Source of the DNA: Carallia brachiata
Lineage: Eukaryota; Streptophyta; Magnoliopsida; Malpighiales; Rhizophoraceae
NCBI GenBank assembly: GCA_021464245.1
Contig: JADCRB010000071.1
Span: forward strand, 1 to 64,000
Direction of reading: 5' to 3'
DNA length: 64,000 nt
A program made the translations under genes and the position numbers. The notes under the pieces are model-generated. The model made no database searches. It worked only from the letters and a program-made list of their open reading frames with translations, and had not been told where the DNA came from. Of the stretch, positions 59,898 to 64,000 are shown piece after piece. Every line of letters begins with the position of its first letter. Position 1 is the first letter of the stretch.

Positions 59898-61820
59898 TCA
59901 ACAGGCTTTCAGGGGAAGTTTTCCGATGAAGTTGGCAGTCAGGCTACCTAAATAAAGATTTTCCTCGTACTCAAACGCTGATGTCACAAAGTTCATTACT
60001 TTCCCATCAGGATCGTCAAATTTCCGGATGATGTGGCCATCAGCAGCCACGTTAATGACGGATGCTTTCTTGTAAACGCCGTTGACTAGATTTATCAACT
60101 TCTGCATCGATGCTACAATTGTGTTTTATCGGCTTTAATGCGTGCACAAACTCCAGCCCGGGGGAGGTCAACTACAGCACATGAACTCGTTTGTTACATT
60201 GAATCGTCAGTCTACTGGTCTTACCCGTGTACGTTGGCATAAAAGAGTAATGATAAAGGATCATTAATTTTTTTAATACTGTTAAATAAAAAAAAATAAT
60301 TATAATTATAAATTTTGAGATATTTTATAATACGGTTTTTGAAATGTTTATGTATAAAGGTTTTTGAAATGTTTATGTATAAAATTATGTTGTTTTCTTC
60401 TTTTATCTGGGGGGGGCGGGGAGTGGGGTGGGGGTTATCGAAAAACAATGGAAAATTTTTCGAGTCCAAAGAATTGAATACCTGCAACAAAGCTATCCAG
60501 AAAGTGCCATCGGGAGCTACGTTAATGTTATCAGGGCCGCCAGGAAGATTCTCAACAAGAATTTCCAATTTGCCCTTGTTGTCGCCCGTCAGCCAGTACT
60601 TGGAGCACCTAAATCTGATTCAGAAGAGGGAAGCACGACACATTTTGAAAACAGAAATGAGGTAAAATGCTAAATGCTTCGGCAAGCCAAAGCATGCAAA
60701 ATTTTAAGCAGACAGAAACTGCAAACTCCATGCTAGAAAGCTTAAAACTCAAATCCCCATATCCACTGTGAAATTTGCCTCCAGTCGTCTGTCTAAACCG
60801 TATGCTAAAACTTTAATGTATAAGCCAGTTTATTTACCTCCAAGTTTCACAAAAAACCAGATAATCTTCTTCCACTGAGAGGGCAACACCATTAGGGAAG
60901 CACAAACCATCAAGCAAAATGGATGTCTCATCCAGCGATGGGTCATACTTCAGCAACTGCCCATGAGGTTTTGCCTCCAAAACATCTAGATACCAGTCAT
61001 GTAGTCCAAATTTGGTGCTTGCAGCACTGAAATAGAGACTCCCATCCGATGCTTCGATCACTTCATCAGCAAACCTATCCAATCGAAGCTATCAAAAACC
61101 ATACTCTCAGCTTTAGTGTTTTACCTTAGGATTGCACCATTACCTTATTTTGGAACCATCAACATGTGTCGCAAGGACCTTAATGCCTTCATCAGTGACC
61201 TTAAGCAAGCCCTGGATTCAAGTATTCATACCATTAATTAATAATCAAGCCTGAAACTTTTTCTGCTTTAGTTTGATGAAAAATATTTCCTGCTTTTCCT
61301 CGTTGTCGATTTCGTTAGTATCTCAATTTCCAGACCTTATTTTAGAATTTTCTTACCTCGTCAACCTCACAAACATAAGGCTACCTTCCCTGGTGATGGT
61401 TATGCCAAGTAAACTATTACTGTCTACCTTCTTCCAGTTCTCCCAGGTACCGTTCTTGTGCATTCTTTTTATCCAACCATCTCTACTAACTGTATACAAA
61501 ATACCCCCCTTATCCACCCAAACATCTTCAGGGCCCTCCACAAACCCTTCTCCAAGTTTAATTACTTCCTACAAGTAGGAAAAAAAAATGATAATTAAAA
61601 CCACAAAAGAAGCCTTATCTGTTAAGTAATAAATATTTATTAGTGCAAGCCAGAAGTTGAATTCTTTCACCCGTAATTTGTTGTTGGTCGGAAGGATGGA
61701 AGCCGGGGGCAGTAGAAGTAAGTCCGGATTACTTATTGGTGAGAAGAAGAATAATTGAACTACAATCGCAACCAAACAAATAAGCACAAAGCTTGAACAT
61801 GCTGGCACACAACGTTTCAT
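59898..61820 (-). CDS. Strictosidine synthase-like (SSL) beta-propeller protein (two apparent indels)
   Basis: Six minus-strand exons: 61671-61820, 61357-61568, 61144-61211, 60838-61074, 60482-60608 and 59898-60171, about 355 aa. It starts MKRCVPACSSFVLICLVAIV, a signal anchor. Family landmarks follow: EGPEDVWVDKGGILYT, DGWIKRM, FADEVIEASDGSLYFS, GLCFPNGVALSVEEDYLVFC, LPGGPDNINVAPDGTFWIA, FDDPDGKVMNFVTSAFE, and the end LGSLTANFIGKLPLK. Family members are six-bladed propellers of the secretory system. Only true strictosidine synthases make the alkaloid precursor, and most SSLs have unknown or esterase-like roles. In exon 2 one base is missing between 61374 and 61375 (expected I-V-C-E-V-D-E). 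In exon 6 one base seems extra near 60117-60121 (expected IKHIVASMQ). Read literally, the frame is broken. It is a pseudogene or a consensus error. Confidence 0.88.
60407..60435 (+). repeat. G-rich tract (possible G-quadruplex) in SSL intron 5
   Basis: Four or more G-runs of at least four bases (GGGGGGGG, GGGG, GGGG, GGGGG) lie within 30 bp on the plus strand, which is the template strand for this gene. A similar G-rich tract lies at about 61882-61912, just upstream of the SSL start. Quadruplex formation is inferred. Confidence 0.5.
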
Positions 61821-63796
61821 TGGGTCTATAGCAAAGCCCTCCGGCAGCTGATGGTGGAGCCTAACCTGCCTTTTTTTTGTTTGGGTGGTGGGGGCGGGGG
61901 TTTGGGTGGGGAAGTTGTGGTGTGCAAAAAATCTTGATGCGGATAATGATATTGCAACTGGACTTTGAACAGAATTTGGCAACCTACAAAACGGTCATTT
62001 CACATGGCCAAACAAAAAAAAAAATCAAAGGCCATAGACTTTGATGGACTTTGCATTCTCCCCTGCCCTGGAGCTTCTTTCCTGTCTTATTGCCTGCAAC
62101 TTAACCCGCTGACCCTGACATTGTGCCAATGAGATTTCGGCAATTTTTTTTCCCATTGTTGATTTGGATCTTCTGCGACCTTGAGACAAAGCTCGATCTT
62201 CTTTTCTTTGGTGTTAACAAAGGGAAAGCATGGGGAAGTGTTGCACAGTCCCACCACGGAGTTTTGCAACTAGGTGTCTAGGAAGAGTGCCAAGGGACGA
62301 CATTTCTCGTGCCAAACAATACACTTGGTCTTGGCAGGTTTGAAACTCATGATCTTTCATTTTATTTCGCCAGTTGAACCGCACAAATGATTTGGATTTC
62401 TTCGACGAATTGGAACTTTGCTAAGAGTTAGTGAGCCTATGTCGTTCATCGGCAATTTGGCAATATCGATCATACTTTTTTTTTTGTCAATTAATTTAAT
62501 TGACATTTAGATTTTGAGATAAATAATAATGTGAGATATACCCGCAGATCTTATCAATTCAAGAATAGCTCTACGGCAGGCTTCTCTTCAACTATATTTT
62601 AATTTTAGCATCAGATGGCTCGAATTTTTCCCCTGATTTGGCCAATCACTTAAACAGGCAGCTGTGAACACGTTGTTCTCAATGGGAGCAACCTTAGCAC
62701 GTGCAAATTCTCCATGAGGACCACAACTGTCACCTGATTGTGACAAGTCCATTACTTGGGCCATGAGCGCTTACCACCAAGGAAAGGCTGCTTTTGACAA
62801 ATTGGCCTCCATGTATAGATTTTCCCTCATTCCAAAACCTTTTTACCTTCTTCGATGAATCCAGTAAAAAGGGACCAAATTGATAGCTCTAATTTATATT
62901 TAGTTATGTGACCAGGATTCCTGTATAATTATTGCTGGACTTACGGCCTTGGATGATGATCCAATGTGATATACAGTTGAGTGACTAGTGCCTCCCATAA
63001 TTCTCCTGGGACCCTGTTTACAGTTTCCTAACAAGCTAGCGATTTCGGTCCAGTGGGCCAGCCATAGACTAGACTAGAGCAATGGCAGTTACTTCTCTTC
63101 TAAGTTATAAAAAAAAAAAAAAAGAATAAATTTAGCGGTTTTACTTTAAAGTAATTATAAAATAATATAAATCGATAAATAATTAACTTAATAAAATATA
63201 AAAATTGATATATTGTCACAATTATTTGATCAAACTGTGTAATTACTTATTATTATCTATCTGAAATCATATAATGTTACTCTTAAAAAAAAAAAAAAAA
63301 AGCAAGTTTTAAACTTTGGAGAATACTACGTTGAATGGGGAGCATTCAGAATGATGATTAAATTTATTTTAGTACTACTGCATCGAGAGAAATGGGCTTG
63401 CATCAATTTCCTGATGAAAGTCCAAAAAATGCAGTGGGAAACAAAAACCCACGTACGTAAATACAAAACCTTGCTTAATGCGTCACGCGTCTGTGGCTCT
63501 ATCGGTCCCAAGTCCCAACAGAGAAGATAAGATTCCGCAATGCTGACTAATTGTGTTTGTAGGTCAGGCCAAGACGTAACAAGAGAAGAGAGCCAATTCG
63601 ATGAGGCTATATTGCTGCGCCGTGGCACTAAAATGGCCTAAAGCTTGTGTGTGGCATCAGGAGAAGATAGCACATGCAACTTGCACTTGGCCCCTAGCTG
63701 GCAGCCAGCAGCAATCGCTCGTCTGCTTCTTAGTGCCTGTCATTTTCTGACGAGACATGGATATTCTAGGCTATCTCAGCTTCATGGCGTGCATCT
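61821..63796. other. SSL leader and intergenic DNA
   Basis: The first 150 bp include a G-rich tract and the probable 5' leader of the SSL gene. An upstream in-frame ATG near 61982 would add a long unlikely N-terminus and was not used. The rest is non-coding. TTTGAAACTCATGATCTTTC near 62339 resembles repeat-derived sequence. No gene is supported. Confidence 0.4.
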
Positions 63797-63925
63797 TTTT
63801 TTTTTTTTTTTGGTTCCGAAGAAGCTGTTAAGTACAGCGAGGATAAGGTCAAGAATTTGAACTTCTGACCTGGCGCTTAGAAGCAAAGCCTCCAATCGCT
63901 TGGGTTAAGCCCAACCCTCTCATGG
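63797..63925 (-). mobile_element. SINE-like element, minus strand
   Basis: On the minus strand GGGCTTAACCCAAGCGATTG (box A-like) is followed by GGTCAGAAGTTCAAATTC (box B-like). The segment ends in a poly-A run, seen as poly-T at about 63797-63812 on the plus strand. This order matches a tRNA-derived SINE. The outer edge and target duplication are uncertain. Confidence 0.45.
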
Positions 63926-64000
63926 TGTGCATTCTCAATTCACTTGTTCATGCCGAGTCGTTCATTATGACTCCAGTCAAAAGTTTGATGCCAATGACAA

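Noticed and set aside
61569..61982. Longer N-terminus for the SSL protein starting near 61982
   Set aside because: The added residues are Pro/Thr/Gln-rich and come from the G-rich leader. The MKRCVPACSS start gives the usual signal anchor and family length.

Overview
This window is nuclear genomic DNA of a eudicot plant, probably a woody species, although I cannot name the taxon. The evidence is GT-AG spliced genes with long AT-rich introns, plant-only families (PLATZ, CRR6, RGF/GOLVEN, TBL, a LAZ1 homologue), several chloroplast or mitochondrial precursors, and intergenic DNA rich in (TA)n, (GA)n, foldback MITEs and SINE-like remnants. No bacterial-type operon, rRNA, intact tRNA or CRISPR array was seen. 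Exon models were built by hand from splice sites, reading phase and remembered family landmarks, because almost every gene is split.

Layout from left to right. A PLATZ zinc-binding protein lies on the minus strand (0.6-1.9 kb). A chloroplast UbiE-like methyltransferase (minus, 6.4-9.9 kb) stands head to head with the NDH assembly factor CRR6 (plus, 11.0-12.5 kb). About 7 kb of repeat-bearing gene-poor DNA follows. Next is a peptide-hormone precursor locus of the RGF/GOLVEN/CLEL class (plus, 19.5-20.9 kb), and after a second gene-poor stretch a mitochondrial calcium-uptake EF-hand protein (MICU, plus, 24.6-27.3 kb). A decayed or unrecognised spliced gene invaded by a repeat occupies 29.8-33.2 kb. 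A DUF985/cupin-5 protein (plus, 34.8-37.0 kb) precedes a seven-helix LAZ1/DUF300 protein (plus, 39.1-42.1 kb), which is tail to tail with a VIT/von Willebrand-A protein (minus, 42.8-48.2 kb). A TBL polysaccharide O-acetyltransferase (minus, 50.0-53.2 kb), the 20S proteasome subunit alpha-1 (PAA, plus, 56.4-59.4 kb) and a strictosidine-synthase-like protein (minus, 59.9-61.8 kb) complete the set.

The genes are functionally unrelated neighbours, as is usual in plants. The methyltransferase/CRR6 pair both act in the chloroplast and share one intergenic promoter region of about 1.07 kb.

The most striking signal is the RGF/GOLVEN locus. One signal-peptide exon set can end either in an extended third exon, giving a C-terminal peptide DYYGPRNHRPRHH, or can splice from a donor inside that exon to two further exons, giving DYTPAKRKSPIHN. 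Both have the hallmarks of a sulfated 13-residue RGF peptide, so one gene may encode two different hormones. A second recurrent signal is that five otherwise well-conserved genes carry 1-2 nt indels inside exons. These look more like consensus errors of the assembly than real pseudogenes.
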